Assembly: GCA_964035545.1 (NCBI GenBank)
Contig: OZ037765.1
Coordinates: forward strand, 17,230,698 to 17,294,697
Reading direction: 5' to 3'
Length of the DNA stretch: 64,000 nt
Source: Bugula neritina
Lineage: Eukaryota > Bryozoa > Gymnolaemata > Cheilostomatida > Bugulidae
Both the position numbers and the translations under genes were made by a program. Of the stretch, positions 1 through 14,200 are shown piece after piece. Within the stretch, counting starts at the first letter, position 1. Every line of letters starts with the position of its first letter. The notes beneath the pieces are model-generated. The model saw only the letters and a program-made list of their open reading frames with translations. It did not search any database and was not told the DNA's origin.

Positions 1-188
1 AAATCAAATCAACCCACACAATAAGCTTATTTAGATAAATATTTTATAAACTAACAAAAAAAAACACGACCATCAAAATTATTCCATCATAATTTTATAC
101 AACTACAACCATTACTTTTAACATAATGCTGAACTTGCAGATGTGTACTTGCTTTATTAAAGCTGCACAAAGAGTAAACAACACCAAC

Positions 189-3100
189 CTGGCACATCTA
201 TCAGCCTTTTATAAATATTAAGAAAGGCAGCTTCGGCGGCTTTGCTTCTTTTAGACAATGAATCAATCTCCACCTGGAAGCTCTTCAAGAGAGGCGCTAC
301 CTGCTTCCTCACCTCCTGAGACAGACAAAAGGTGAAATAATTCTTTAACCAATATACAAAACACCCCCAAAAGGCATATACTTCAATTATAGCCCAGTCA
401 ACGAACACCCATCAACATTGGCTTAGTATTTCAGAGAAATAGATAGGGAATAGGATACAGAGCATGTTTCCCTCCCCGCTGACATTTTATCTGATTGTTC
501 TCACACTGTCCATCTTCAACTAAGCAAATAATCAAGCCTGTCAAGCGATAAACCAACCAATCAATATTCTTGTGATGGAAATTATGTTAGACACTAGATT
601 ATAGATTATAGTTGAAGCTGATTTTACAATACAAAAAGGCCAAGTGGTCTAGCCAATCAATAAAAAGCTGTAAAATCATAATTAACACGCTCTACAGGCA
701 GCATACTCCAGCAGCTACTAAATCAAACATTATCTCAATCAAGTTATTGATCCACGAGTAAATGGCACAGCCACGTCTGAACTTAAGTTCGGATCAATAA
801 AATAGTGCAAAATAAAAAAGTAGAAACCAAAATAATGTGTGCACTAACGAAAAATATTAAAAAATAACTTTTCGACCAACCTCTGCAGTAACTTTTTTAA
901 ATTCTCTGCTCTGTTCAACTAGCCTCTTTCTAGAACTATCACTTTCGTCTTGTCTAGTCGCAAGATCATTGGCTGTAACATCCAGTTCTTGCTGCAAACA
1001 CAAATAATTTGATTGGTGAAACTTAATAACCAGTGTATATATTATGTTGATGACAATAGGAACTGTATTACAATCAGAACAAGAAGATAAAAGGGCATTT
1101 ACTCCTTCTAACCGGCAGGTTGGATATGTAATATTTATAGAAAGAATAGAGATTATTAATGTAGGCATATGAAATAATCATAATATAACATTGTAAACTC
1201 AAAAACCCTATAGACTATCAACATAATAGTATCCTATAAGTATATTTGTGCTGACAGGACAAAACTGGAACACCTAAATTATAGACAGAGGTGACATAGA
1301 ATAGCATTGAATCATCTCAGCTTGACAGATATCATAAAAACCAGTCAGCATTTTTGGCCAAGGTGGCCCACAGCAAGAGCTGACTTTATTAATGAAAACA
1401 GATAGGCACTAATTGAATGATTTATTAGTATATTAGTCACCAGCCAACTCAATAGCAACTATGGGGCAAAGTATTTATGTTTGATTAAAACAATGGCCCC
1501 CACAAGGCTCAAATTACTTGACAGTGGAGTTGCCAATTAATGATCATTCAAAACAACCATCAGACTGCAGAGGTATAATTCACTTTATTGACTATTTCCC
1601 ACGTAGATGACCTATTCACATGAAATCAATATGCAGTAAAGTAAGGTAAAGCCAAATCTGTTAGAGCCCCATTAATGGCATATCATGTAACAGCAAATAC
1701 CTAGAGGAAATAGCTCAAGTCCCTGTGGTGCCCAAGCAGAAAAATTAAAATAGCAAATATTATGAGCAGACGAGGTGATGAAAAAAGAAGCAATTAGAAA
1801 ATTGTGAATATTGATAAGATTATCACATTTTATAATCTGGAATGTTGTCTGGACACGAACTGTTAACTTTATTTAAAGCATCTTCAGAAAAATCGAGAGT
1901 TTTTAAATTCACTCAGTCATTCATATTTAGTTTTCATGAAAGAAGAGGTAATTTTGACAGCACTTCCAGTTTCAACAGCCGAGTCAAAACTCAAAAGCTG
2001 CAGCACACTTTACCCTTATGCAAATACTTTCATCAAGACAGCAACGCCTGGCCTACCAAATTATCTCAAGACAGCCATTATAAGGATTTGCTTATTATCA
2101 AATTAAAAATTAAATTCTTTTTGAAGTGTAAGTAATATATGTATATATATGAAAATATAATATTAATAATTCAGTAGAAGCATATGGATAATTTCTATCA
2201 CACATTTATAGATATTATTTATTTACAAAAATCATAAATATTGGATTCAGTGTAACAGCTATTATTGAATGACCTATCAGGAATATAGAAGCAGGGAAAT
2301 GTTTCTAGCTATTGGGAAGCAAGAGTCTCAATATATGAGGGAAGGACAAGATTTCCACAGTATAGAATAATCCCCCATTATGTTGTCATAAAACCTATAG
2401 TCTTAAAATTACACCAAACAGTTATGCAATATATCAAAGCTCATCAATTCTAATTAAAATTGACGGAGTTAAAATGTTGAAAATAGAGAGTAGCAGCAGA
2501 ATAAAATTTACTATTATAAGCATACACAGGCATAACTATTTGGCACTATCCCATTAATTTTTTTTTCAAAATAAAAAACAACACAATGATTCTATATTGC
2601 TTTACAAAAATACTTATAAAATTTTAATTGAATACTTTAAAATTGGTTTTTACATACAGCTATCGATACAAATCTCAAATCATTTCACATCACTTTGTCA
2701 GAAAACTTATGAATATGTTACAAAACAGCAGAGATTATAAACAAACCACACGGGATAAATGTGTTGATAATGAAAACTACAGAAAGGATTAAAGACTGAT
2801 TTCAAAAATGAATGGAAATTTAGTGATATAATCAAACACATCCAACCTTACATTTAATGCTAATTACCTTTCCAGAAAACTGCACCCACAGTATGTAATA
2901 ATTAATAAAATTAAAATGATACCAATAGTCAAATTATTAAAAAATGGTATGTTGCTGACAATAACCGTCTACTTGTTACTTTATTTAGTTCATTTCATTA
3001 TTGAACATAGTCTATAGTCAATTTCTTCAACACATTTAAGCATGGCTTTTAAGATATTGATTCAAGAGGTTTGAATGTATTATATTTTACAGATCACTAC

Positions 3101-5031
3101 AAACCAGCACACTGCTACTATAGCAAATACTTTAGTCTATAAGTTTTTATAAAAGCAGATTTACATATTGATACAATGCTCAAAGGTATATTGGATTACA
3201 ACTGCATATATAACAGAAAACTTGACAGGGCAATAATTAAAATTTAACTAAGCATGAGAAAAGATATACTTTTATGCTTTCACTATACCTAAAAAACTCG
3301 ATTTTATACATCACCAAAAATATTAGAGCAAATTAGCAAGTATATCTACATTAGCAGATAAAAATGTAAGTTAAACATATTGACAATACTCAAATGCTAA
3401 TATTGTGATTGATAACTGACAAGCTTGAACCATTGTTATCAAGTGATAAACACAATCCCATTTCAAAACCAAATGGTAAAATTAAATGTGACAAAAATTA
3501 TTGGATTCAACTGTAAAATAATATAAATTGTGAACAAGTCAAATGAAATAGGAAATTTTCAACATAAAGATAACTTTCGAAAATAAACATAATAATAATC
3601 AATTTATTGGCAAACAATGAAAATGATCAAAAGCCCCATACTAATTGTAATGATAACAAATTTTATTTATATTTTTGATTAGAGAAGAAGCTTAAGCTTA
3701 TTTCATTAGTCAAATAAATCCTAATTATAGCTGATAACCTCCTTGGGTTTTTCAGTGACCAAATATTTTCCGGACAAGATGAAGATCAATAAAAAAAATT
3801 ACTTGTAAAACAATAATTATAACTCAAAACTTAGGAATAACTAAACCAACCAAAGGACGAACATGAGCGACTTGAGCAGTAAGTTTAAATTTCGATAGAG
3901 TCTAAATAATTTTAAAAGTAGACAAAAAAGTTGAAACTGGACTTGATGCCGGTAGATAAAGTATAAATAGCAAAACAAGTATTTCAACTAAACATAATAC
4001 TTATACTGTATAATTATACTTATAATAATACTAATAGATGTGTTCAAAATTATGATATTAGTTCTACTATTTGTTTAACAGCATTGATGCTCAGAGTGAG
4101 AGTTAGTGCTGGTACCTATAGCCTTAGTGCTTGGGCTATATTCATACTAAGTATGAGATAGGTTATCAGGTTACTCATAATGGTACTCATAGTGATGGTG
4201 ACTATTGCTATGACTAAGATTTAAAGCTATCAATATCAGTATCAGTATCAGTATCACTGTAATTTAAATTATAATAGTCATAGTGATAAACTCATGCTCA
4301 TAGCGATGCTGCATTACGATACTGAGCCTGATACTTCTACTAAGAGTAAGTCTAATACAATTATCAATAGACATACAGTATGATTGTGAACATCAGTATG
4401 AGTGTGTGTATGAGCATTGGTAAGTCAATTACTCAATAACATCACATCAAGTTCAACTAACTCTAAGACTTAGAAATAGAAGTAAGACACTCACACTGAC
4501 TCTGAATCTGGTACAGTGATAGTGACTGTGATACTGATAGTGATAGCAAAAAAGTTTTGAGATTGAGATTCTATTAACTATTAGGTGATTAGGTTTAACA
4601 AATACAATTGTAAATTAAGTTTGACTAACGCTTGCACGAACACTGACACTCTAACTGTCTAACAGGAAGTCACAGTATAACACTAACATTGTTAGTAACA
4701 CTAACGGTCACTCTCAGTGACTCAGTAACTGTAAGACTAAGTCACTAACTCTAAGAGTAAGAGTAATTCTGTTGACTCTTGTCGTTGACTTCGAGTAACA
4801 CTAACAGACACAGTAAGTCAAAGTGTAACTCAAACTGAAAGTGAATGAGTGATTCAGTAAAACTGTAAGCCATGCCCAGTTGCTGATAGTGATTTTCATT
4901 CATTATCAAAATCATATATTATCAATAAAGTAAATTTTAATATATAATACATAATTTCGAAACGTTACCTGTAGACTCAATAAATCGAATGATTTCCAGT
5001 ACTGAGTATGCGACTGCAAATCAGCAGCCAT
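189..5031 (-). CDS. CUX1: CUX1/CASP orthologue, first three coding exons (5' part of gene)
   Basis: Coding exons on the minus strand: 4969-5031 (start codon at 5031, 21 codons), 881-991 (37 codons) and 189-315 (42 codons plus 1 nt). Each has GT/AG boundaries and the phases join. The gene continues left of the window in phase 1. The joined N-terminus matches the region shared by vertebrate CUX1 and its CASP splice form: a QYWKSFDL start, then [19 protein letters not shown], then [11 protein letters not shown] and [12 protein letters not shown]. In the family this is the start of a long coiled coil. CASP is a Golgi membrane protein, while full CUX1 carries CUT repeats and a homeodomain. Only the shared N-terminus is visible, so which products this gene makes cannot be told. 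Intron 1 is 992-4968 and intron 2 is 316-880. The start lies in an AAAAATGGCTGC context, divergent from NUP88. Confidence 0.93.
4080..4860. repeat. Cryptically simple sequence in CUX1 intron 1
   Basis: Degenerate low-complexity tract made of short interspersed words such as AGTGATAG, TCAGTATCAG, GTAACACTAAC and ACTCTAAGAGTAAG. It has no fixed period and no open frame of note. Similar-looking text recurs at about 5470-5680 and 5830-6000 on the other side of the CUX1/NUP88 promoter. It is probably slippage-generated DNA. Confidence 0.55.
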
Positions 5032-5255
5032 TTTTAGGCAATGCCTAGCATTGAAGTTGTGTACTACCACGTGACCAGACAAATCAGGGCGTGGTGTGAG
5101 TGCTGTTGTTTACAGTCTTAAATAACGATTATTTATTGAAATCAAATAATTTTTACTGTTTGTAATTTTTTGAATTTGTTTAAATTTATTTATTATTTTA
5201 ATGAATATAAATATACTTAATCTGCTTTTTTCCTCACAACATTTATTTTTGAAAA
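5032..5255. promoter_or_regulatory. Divergent CUX1/NUP88 promoter region
   Basis: Only 224 bp separate the CUX1 start codon (minus) from the NUP88 start codon (plus), so the region must serve both genes' 5' ends. It contains a palindromic E-box CACGTG at 5068-5073 (GTCACGTGG on the minus strand). Both start codons lie in YY1-like contexts: AAAAATGGCGGC at 5252-5263 for NUP88 and AAAAATGGCTGC on the minus strand for CUX1. No TATA box at a convincing distance was seen. The arrangement is read directly; factor binding is inferred. Confidence 0.6.
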
Positions 5256-8200
5256 ATGGCGGCCTCCTCACTAATGTCCTCTTGCGTTTATAGCCAGTTA
5301 AACAACTTTTCTACACTATTTCAAAAAGCTCTATCAGTTTCTAGTGATGTCACCCATGCCGAGTCAATTCTTGTATCAAGTAAAGATGTATTACTTGTAT
5401 GGGATAATTTTAGTAGCTGCTTCCGTGTAACTCTTGCAAATGCTAAGCCGACGACGCCCTTGCAGGTAAGCCCGAGCTGCCAGTCTCAGTCTGACTCTCG
5501 CTCTCGGAGTGAGAGTCACTGTCAGAGTTGGTACAGAATGACTGAATAGTGAATGAGCAAACTTGAAGTGAAATTTGAACTAAGACGGCAATACAAGATG
5601 CGACTCACTTAGACCTTCGAACGTGCAGTTAGTGTTAGTGTTACTGTTATAATTGTTAGTTCTAATAAATTATTACAATAAATATAATATTATCATAAAA
5701 AGATATTAGATTGAGTTGTATTTATTAGTCATTAAAGGCTAAAAATAAGTTTGATGCTCACAGTAACTTGTGAAGTTAAAACAAAACTAAACATTAAGCG
5801 AAATTAGCTCAAAACCTCAAATAGTAGTACTCATACTGTAGCCAACAGAAACCGAAAGTCACAGTGAAATGATCAATAGAAAACAATGTGATGCACTACA
5901 TCAAGTCGTACGTACTCTCGATCTTGTAGTTGCAAGCCCCATAATTTGATGTTCAGTCTTTAGAGTAAGTCAGTAACTGCAAATAAGTCACCTAATAACT
6001 TAATAAATTAATGGCTAAATGAGGATTTTTCTCTTTTCGAGTTGTGAACTGCTTCAACGATAACTATGAGACTATGAGTGAACTTTACTGTATAGGAATA
6101 CTAAGTAATGACCATATAATTATATGGCTGGGATAGAATCTCAAAGTCAGTGTGTCTGCAATTTGCCTAAAAAGTTCCTCTGCGAGTAAAAATAGTTTGC
6201 GAAATGCTTAAGTGCGCCGCCACGTTTATGGCTACCAGAGAAAAACTAACTAGTCTATAACTACTTTTTCCCAGATATATTATGACAGCTCTAGTTTAGC
6301 TGTTCAAGTTTACATTTCATCACCAAATTTATCTAAAGGAAATTCAATCTGTTCTGTAATGAAAAAAATTACTGAAAAGCTTGTTGAAAACCGCAAAGTT
6401 TTAGAAACCAAATATTATTTGGTAATAATTTAAACTATTGTAGCAACTCATTTCACTATTTCAATTTTTTTATTTCAGACGAAATAATTTTTTTTTTCTT
6501 TTGTAGACACTGCTCTGCTCCAACCCTCCCCTATTCCCGGTTAAATCTGTAATACTCAACTCCGTAGAAGAGCATGTTGCGCTCGTGGGAGACAAGGGTG
6601 TTGCAATCATGCAGATGCCTTCCAAATATGGTTCTGACCAACTGTTTGAAAATGGAAAAGAAAAAATACTGTGCAGGTAAGAACTTTACTTCTACTCTTT
6701 ATAGTACTAACAGCGTAAAACTGAAGCACTTTGAGCTAATAGTGAAAAGATGATTATTTCTGTCAGTGTATGCTGCATACTGTGAATCACCAAGGTGCCT
6801 AAACTTCATTATACAACACTTTCTCGCTGCAATAATTAAACTCAACTCAGTCTGTTCAGTTGTTCCCAGCAGTATGCTCATTATTTTTGTGAGGATTGGA
6901 GATGTGTAAAGATAAATTGCGCTAGTAGCCATTAGTCACCTTGCCCCCCCCCCCCAAGTTGCAGTTGAATGAAGACTGTCATCAGCTGGGTTTGTGTCAT
7001 GATTAAAGTCTACATGGTTTTCTTTTGCATGTGCTATAACCTGATAATGAAAATACATACAAATCTGCTAAATGCATAAGATCTTTCTTAATATTTTAAA
7101 ATATCAACACTCTTCGCAGTGAAAAAAAGTTTTTACGTGTAATTTGTAGCGACTTTCATTTACAAAGTCATTTCTATGCTTATTTTGTCATGTTTTGCAG
7201 GTCACTTATGATAGACGAGAGATATTTTTGCAGTCACCACCAGGAAAAGGTCATGAAGACGTTGTGGCATCCAGGCTCTCCTAATTTCTCAATTCTCTGT
7301 GTGCTCACTTCAGATAATACTCTCAGGTAGATGATTGTTTGTCTCATGAACTTCCCAAAATTAGCTACTCGTGTTAACATTTTTAGTTTTTTGTTTTTCA
7401 CAGTTTTACGTTGCTTACTATCAACTTTGATGAGCAGTGCGTAGCTGTTTAGCAGTTCTATCTCATGTAGAAAAAATGTAATGTTTACTAGTATAGGAAC
7501 CCTACTCTGTCACTGCTTTAACTTTCAATATCTTTTTTTATTTGCAGAATGTATAACATAGCTAAGCCTGAAAGTCCTTTTCAAACACTGTCCCTCAGCG
7601 GAGATAAATTTTCAGCAGCTTTAGAATGCTTTGTTAGCATGACCTTCGGCTCTGCCAGCTCATCCAATCAGCATTACTTAACTTGGCCTTTGTACCTACT
7701 AACTGAGATGGGCAATGTGTTTGTTGCCAACAGCAGTGTGTGGTCTCCAGGAAGGTGATTCTACTAATTTCATTTATGCTAAAAACCTTGTCTCTGTTCA
7801 TAATTTACATGCATAAAACCGCACCTGTGGAAGTAAAAATATCAACCAAGTAAATATATTAGCCATATATATATAAAACAGTAATGCAATAACATAATTT
7901 TATTGAAAATATTTTGTACGAATGCAAGTATCAACATTTTTAAAAGTGTTAAACATTTAACATACATTTTTAACTCGCTTGACAACTAGGTTAGTAGATT
8001 TTTTAGTGAAATACTTGCTGTAGGTTGACGTGTGAAGGACCTTTGCGGATGTTCCCAACAGCGGAAGACAACTATGGTTCTGATGCCTGTGATATTCTTC
8101 ATCTGGCCAGTTCTCCAGAAGCTCTAGTTATCAGTACAGTATCGGGATCTCTCATCCATTGTGTGCTGTTACCTGGGACTACTGATGAGGTATACATAAA

Positions 8201-11200
8201 TATATACCTGCACCTTTAGCACTACATGTTTCATTTGTAGAGCTTATAGAAGACCCAAAACTGGAAAGGTTTGAGAAATGTTCATTCTTGGAGATATACA
8301 AAGTTGCATGCGGTGTTCTAGTGTAGTTCATATGTGTTTTTGTTTATTTGAAGGAAGATGATGAGAATCTCTCTGCTGAAGCACCACTACTCTATGTATA
8401 TGATATCGTGAAACTTGAGTTTCTGTTATCTACGGCTTCCAACTCCCATTTGGCAGACTGCCAAGATTTCGACTTTACCACTCAACTCCAACTAATCAAA
8501 GGTGTTTTTTAATAATACATTACACAGTTGTAACTTGCACTCCACACTGCTACAGTATACTCTGCATTACTACACTATACTACACACTGCTACTCTATAG
8601 TATAAAGTACTATTCAATACAAAACTACACAGTGCCACAATATACTACACAGTATTATATTATACAGTGCACTGCTGTTAGGGAAACTTTTCTATTTCAC
8701 GTGATGCTTATTAAATCTATGTTTGAAATGCTTATATTCATAGTGCATATTGGTGCTACCAACTGGGGTTAAAATAATAGTATAATTTAGAGGGAACTTC
8801 AACAAATTCTAACAGTTTGCTAAATCAAATTATAACATTTAATCAACTTGTATCGTAATTAGCTATGTTTGTGAATTGGTTATTGATAATAATTACAGTT
8901 GAGTAATTTCCTATTTTATTAGTTTTGTTAGTTTATCTCGTCAGCCTGACTGGTTTATCACCAATGTGTCTTTTCATCATACATAAGAATCTTACATCTG
9001 CAAAGGATGGGTTGTTCCCAATACCAGCATGTTGATAGGAAATGTGATTTATTTTTCTTAGTTTCTTTTTTAAAAATAACTGCTATTCTCAAATTCACAT
9101 TGAGTTGTCAAATGCATGCCAATAATTTTTCTTTGTAAATTTCTATCTCACCTGTAACTTTGGTTCTACACTGTAGAAGCTACAGTGTAGAACCTAAGTA
9201 ACTCAAACTGCTGTAACTTTATTTTTTAATATCTGCAAAAGTGCCAGAGTTTCCAAGGAATTATATTGGGAGTTTATAAAGTATCTAGATATGGTTACTG
9301 GTATTATCTAAGATTTAAGTAAAATTTAACTTTCCTTATTAAGAAATTGTAACAAATTTTCTCACTTAATCAAATCAATTCATTAACTTTGTTTATTTCT
9401 CTCAAATTACTACCCTTTAACTTTACATATGTATGATGTTGTAGACCCAGTGAAGGTGGAATATTACCATTGTATGCACTCAGCAGGTGTACATACCTTA
9501 CATCTACCATGGCTGTTTGATTTCCAAGCCTTCGCTGTTCAAGGTATTACCTGTAGTGTAGCTAAAAATGTTTTTTTACCTAGTTGAAAACAATATTGGC
9601 GATTCAATTTAATACTGATGCTTTGGATTTGTCCTATCTTGAAAATATGAATGTATTGAGAAAACCATTGTTATGAGATATGTTGTGTTATTGTTGAGTT
9701 TTTATAGCTGCATGATATCATAGTAAATATATTCTATGCGTTAATAAGCCCTCCAATGAGTTGTATGTAGGCAATTATATGTTTTTAATTTGTTATTTCA
9801 CGTTCTGTCAATATTTGCATGTGTGTTCTTATATAACTAAGAAATTCAAATAAACTTTCATTTAGTTATTTATTCAGTTTTAAGACAGTTGTATACTCTT
9901 TTCCTAACCATGTCACCTTAATCACCAATGTCATTGCTATTTTCTATTAATAGTATATATTAGACTAAGTTATAATCATTCCTCAAACCATATACCCTTG
10001 CTTGTTGATAATATCATTAATATTATATGCATTTAAGATTTGTTATAATGTATGCTCATAAGATGTATAAATATGTGATTCTGTAGAGGATGGAGCAACA
10101 GGAAATGATTTGTATGCTGCTGAAAAGGACAGCAAGTCTATATGTCAGCATGTACTTTGTACACAGCCTCTCTCTGATAGCAAACCGTGTCCTCTCCGCG
10201 GACTAGTTGTAGCGGCAGAAGGCATCAACCAAACCTCACTCCTCTGTCTGCTTTCTAACTTCACTTGTATTAAAGTTACAACTAGGTGAACATGTCTTTT
10301 TTATTAATATCTATATACTGTTTTGTTAGTTTCGTACAAATTATATAATTATATTTTTTCATAAATATCAAATTGTTGAATTATTATCGACAGTCATTAT
10401 TGTGCATACACATTTATTTAAGTAATCGAAAAAGGCGTTCCTTCAATGCTAAAAAGCAATGTATTACTATCAGTCAAAGTAGAATGTAGATCACAACTGT
10501 AGATCCTACTTGTGTGCTTCAGTAATTAGTTAGAGATTCAAATGTATCTCCTTGTAGAAGCGGACCAGCGCCTCACCTGCCTGAGATGGTGTCCTCTATA
10601 GTACAGGAAACTCATGGAGATGTGGGCATAGATAAGAGGATGTCTTTTGACAGACACATACAAACTCTGTTGGCCAGAGATGTTACAAACCCACTCATCA
10701 AGTGAGTCACTTTTGTCTTTTACTTTGCATGAAATTTTGTAAATCGACTGGTAATGGTGATAAATCACACAATGGTCGTGTGTGTGTATTGTATATATAT
10801 AATATGTTGTATTGTCATAGAACAGGAAATGAACAAAGTTTCTCGGCAGAGCAAAGTTACAATCTGCTGGCTCGAGCTACCCAAATCTCCAGGGAGCTCC
10901 ATATCAACAAGCTGAAACTGGCGCGGAATGAATTGGACAGAAGGTAGGTCTCTAGTTTTCTCACCAGGGAGGGGGTTGTAGTATGAGTAATTTACATTGT
11001 TATGTAGTTAGTGTAGTCTCAGTTATTCTGTTTACACCTGTAAGTGGGTGTTGCTATTTTATTGGCTTTGGTATCAGTGGAGAACGTCATAATAAAACTT
11101 GAAGACCCTTCCAGAGTGGTTACTGAGCATTGTGCCTAGACTGGGAGGGCACTAGTAGGATATTTTTTTCGGGTAACTGACAAATAAGACATTTTTGTAT

Positions 11201-14200
11201 GTTTGGTTAGAAATTTAAAATACTAGTAGTTTTAAAATATTTTTATTTGATTAGCTATACAATACTAGCATCCTTTCAAACAGATGCTTGTACAAGTTAG
11301 TGTAGCTGCCAGAAATCAGTCTAGTTGACTTCGCTAATTTATGATTTGTATTTTTAGCTACTCTGTAAGAGTCACGGTGTGCTGTATTCGCCACTTTCAT
11401 AAATTGTCGTAAATGTATTTGTTAGTTTACATGTAGGCTCACGAGTTTATAAATGTTCTTTATATTTCAACATGTTTATTGTCTTTCATCTTCTGTTTTT
11501 GTAAGCGATGAGGCTTGGCAATACGGCCCAATTAGCTTCTAACAGCTAAGTATCCTTACTAATTCTTGTCAAAAGTAGTTGAGCTCATTTGTGTGTAAAA
11601 CTCTGGGATAAATTTTTGACACAGTTGTGAATAGAGTTTGCTGTGTGAATATTTTTAGAGTCGGTTCACTGATTGAACTAAAGCACCTGCAGCTGGAGGA
11701 GTTGGCTGCTCTTACAGATCAAAGGTCAAGTTTGACTGACGTAGCCAGAAATCTCGCCGAGAGGTACGAAGACGTCCTCTCACAGTACGACAATATGATT
11801 AGAAGGTCAGCATCACCAGCAGCACAGTTTATCTTAGAGGGCATTTGTGATACAGTGTGTGCAATGCATTTCATCTAGTGTGTAATTTATTTGCTATATT
11901 TAGCCAATCTTTGCCATGTGTGAATTTATGCACTTGATGTTGTTTTTTAGAATAAGCAAAGTAATGACAGCTATACACCACTCTATCTCTAGTCTATCTG
12001 AAGCTGAAAGATCTTTTTCTTCATCACTTGTACAGCGGGAACAAGATGTAGATAATTTACAGATAAAACTTGACCAGGCAAGGCAATAGTTCGTGAATAT
12101 TGCTAAGTAGAGTCTTGAATTCCAAATTGCATGGTGCTGATTTAACATCTTGTTTTTTGGAGGTTAGAGTTTGCAAATACCCGACTCAGTAGATTCATTA
12201 TAGTAAAGAAAATATTGTATCATGGAATTCTACAATTCGCTCAGAAACTTGAAATTGGTACTTTTTCTCTTAGTTGTTAACTATTTTATCTGATCTAAAA
12301 TCATGTATTAATGAAATAAAACTTTGCCATCAGCATACGATTTGCTTGGTGGTTTTCTACTTTGAAAATGTTAAAATTCGGATAAATGTAAAAACATCCC
12401 CCCCCATTATTGTAATTTTTATTATCTCGTTCGTGTTAAAGTTTTTGCTAATCAGTTGTACTTAGCTATGTATGTATATGTCAATATTTTGTTTGGGATG
12501 CGATTTTTAAAGACTCCCCAGCATATTAGAAGGGTAAGGAGGGGTAATAATTTAGGAGTTGTCGAATAGTCTTTGTCAAACCTATAATAACTTGTGTGGG
12601 CAGTACACTTCAATGCTGCCAAGCTATGCTAGACAACAAGGACTCAATAAGAATATATATTACACAGTATAGCTATTTCAATGGCATATGTACAGTCACT
12701 CGCTATATCACTTTGAGAAGTTGATGTTCTGAAATGTATAGAAACAAATTATATTCTTCCCAGTGAAGATTTTCTTCTCTTTTTGTTTATTCAGACATCG
12801 TAAAGTAGTAAAATTTCTTGTGAACATCCTATAGATTGGATTTAAAGGAAGATGTGGCTGTAAGGTACAGGAATGTGTCCACAAGCTGATACTTTTATCT
12901 CTTTAGTAATATGTTTGCTATCGGTCCACATATTCTAAGTTTTAGCAGAGGCATATAACTTCAACTTACAAAAAACTCTCCGCTGTACTGTGTAATAGTT
13001 GCTGATACTGTTTGCTGTACAGGTAAAGAAAAAGTACAAGTTTCAGAGAGAAAGTGTCAACAAGCAATTGGATACGAGACCCAGTCTCAGTGATACTCAG
13101 ATAAAAGGAGTCAACGGAGTGTTAACTGATGAGTAAGTTACCTATCATATATACAGTAGGCCTACCTCTTTAGTAGACTTATTAGTTGCCATATTATTAG
13201 TGTATCAGTCATTATGCTGATGGTTGTGGTGCTGGCTGCACAATTTATTTGCATTGAGAAGGATTGTTGTTTCATTTACTCTCCTAAATGTTTTTGTTCC
13301 AAATTATATACTTTAGCTTAATTAATTAAACTCTAAAATTTCTTCAGTATGCATCAGTACACTATTGCCTTTAAGAAAGTTTTGCACATCAGTAAATTAT
13401 ATCGCGTTAGTAAACTTTCATATATAAATTTATGTTTATCGTATGAGTAAACTCAATTGTCCTCGGGTTGAGCTTGCTTTGAGACCTTATCTACACTTAT
13501 CAACGTTTTCAAGTTCATAAGCGTTTTCAAGTCAATAAGCGGATGCTTGATTCAACTAGTATTGTAGTCATTGTCCATTGTGAGTTGAACTACATGGCAG
13601 TTGTAGTGGTGGTGGTAGTGCTGGTGTTATTAGTTTTAGTAGTGGTAGCAGTCAGCGTAGGGCCACACAATGCGGGTTTCCCCGCACAGACCCCATGAGG
13701 AAAATTCGTCCAGATCAAAATGGGCTGTTGTGTGTGGATTTCATGCGGATAAAATGCTGAGTGGAGAATGCGGAAAGCTAATGGTGATTTTATCTAATTT
13801 GCTGGTTGCCATCAGCGAGCTCACTTTTTGAGTTTCAATTTGTGTTTTTAATTTTTAGCGAACTGAATTAAACTTTTTTCCAATAGTTATAACTTTTCGT
13901 GCTATATTATCTGAAGTTATTTTCTTGCTGCAGAGCATATTGCATAAATATAAAACAAGCCCCTATAGGCAAGCAGTAAAGTTCAATGCCAATATATCAT
14001 TTTCTCTAATAAGTTTTCGCACCCGCAGACAATGCATTGTGTGGGGCCAGTCAAACCTGCAACGGATGTTCACGCATTTGGACCTGCACTCCGAAAATCC
14101 CCATTGTGTTGCACTGCGCTAAATACCTAACGAGACCTTCTGCTAGTGGGGGAGTTTTCCTTCCTTTATTAATTTATATTTATTTATGAGTTGCAGAACA

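Noticed and set aside
13925-14122. 65-codon ORF as a possible transposase remnant
   Set aside because: Lies inside the MITE-like element but shows no catalytic motif or family resemblance.
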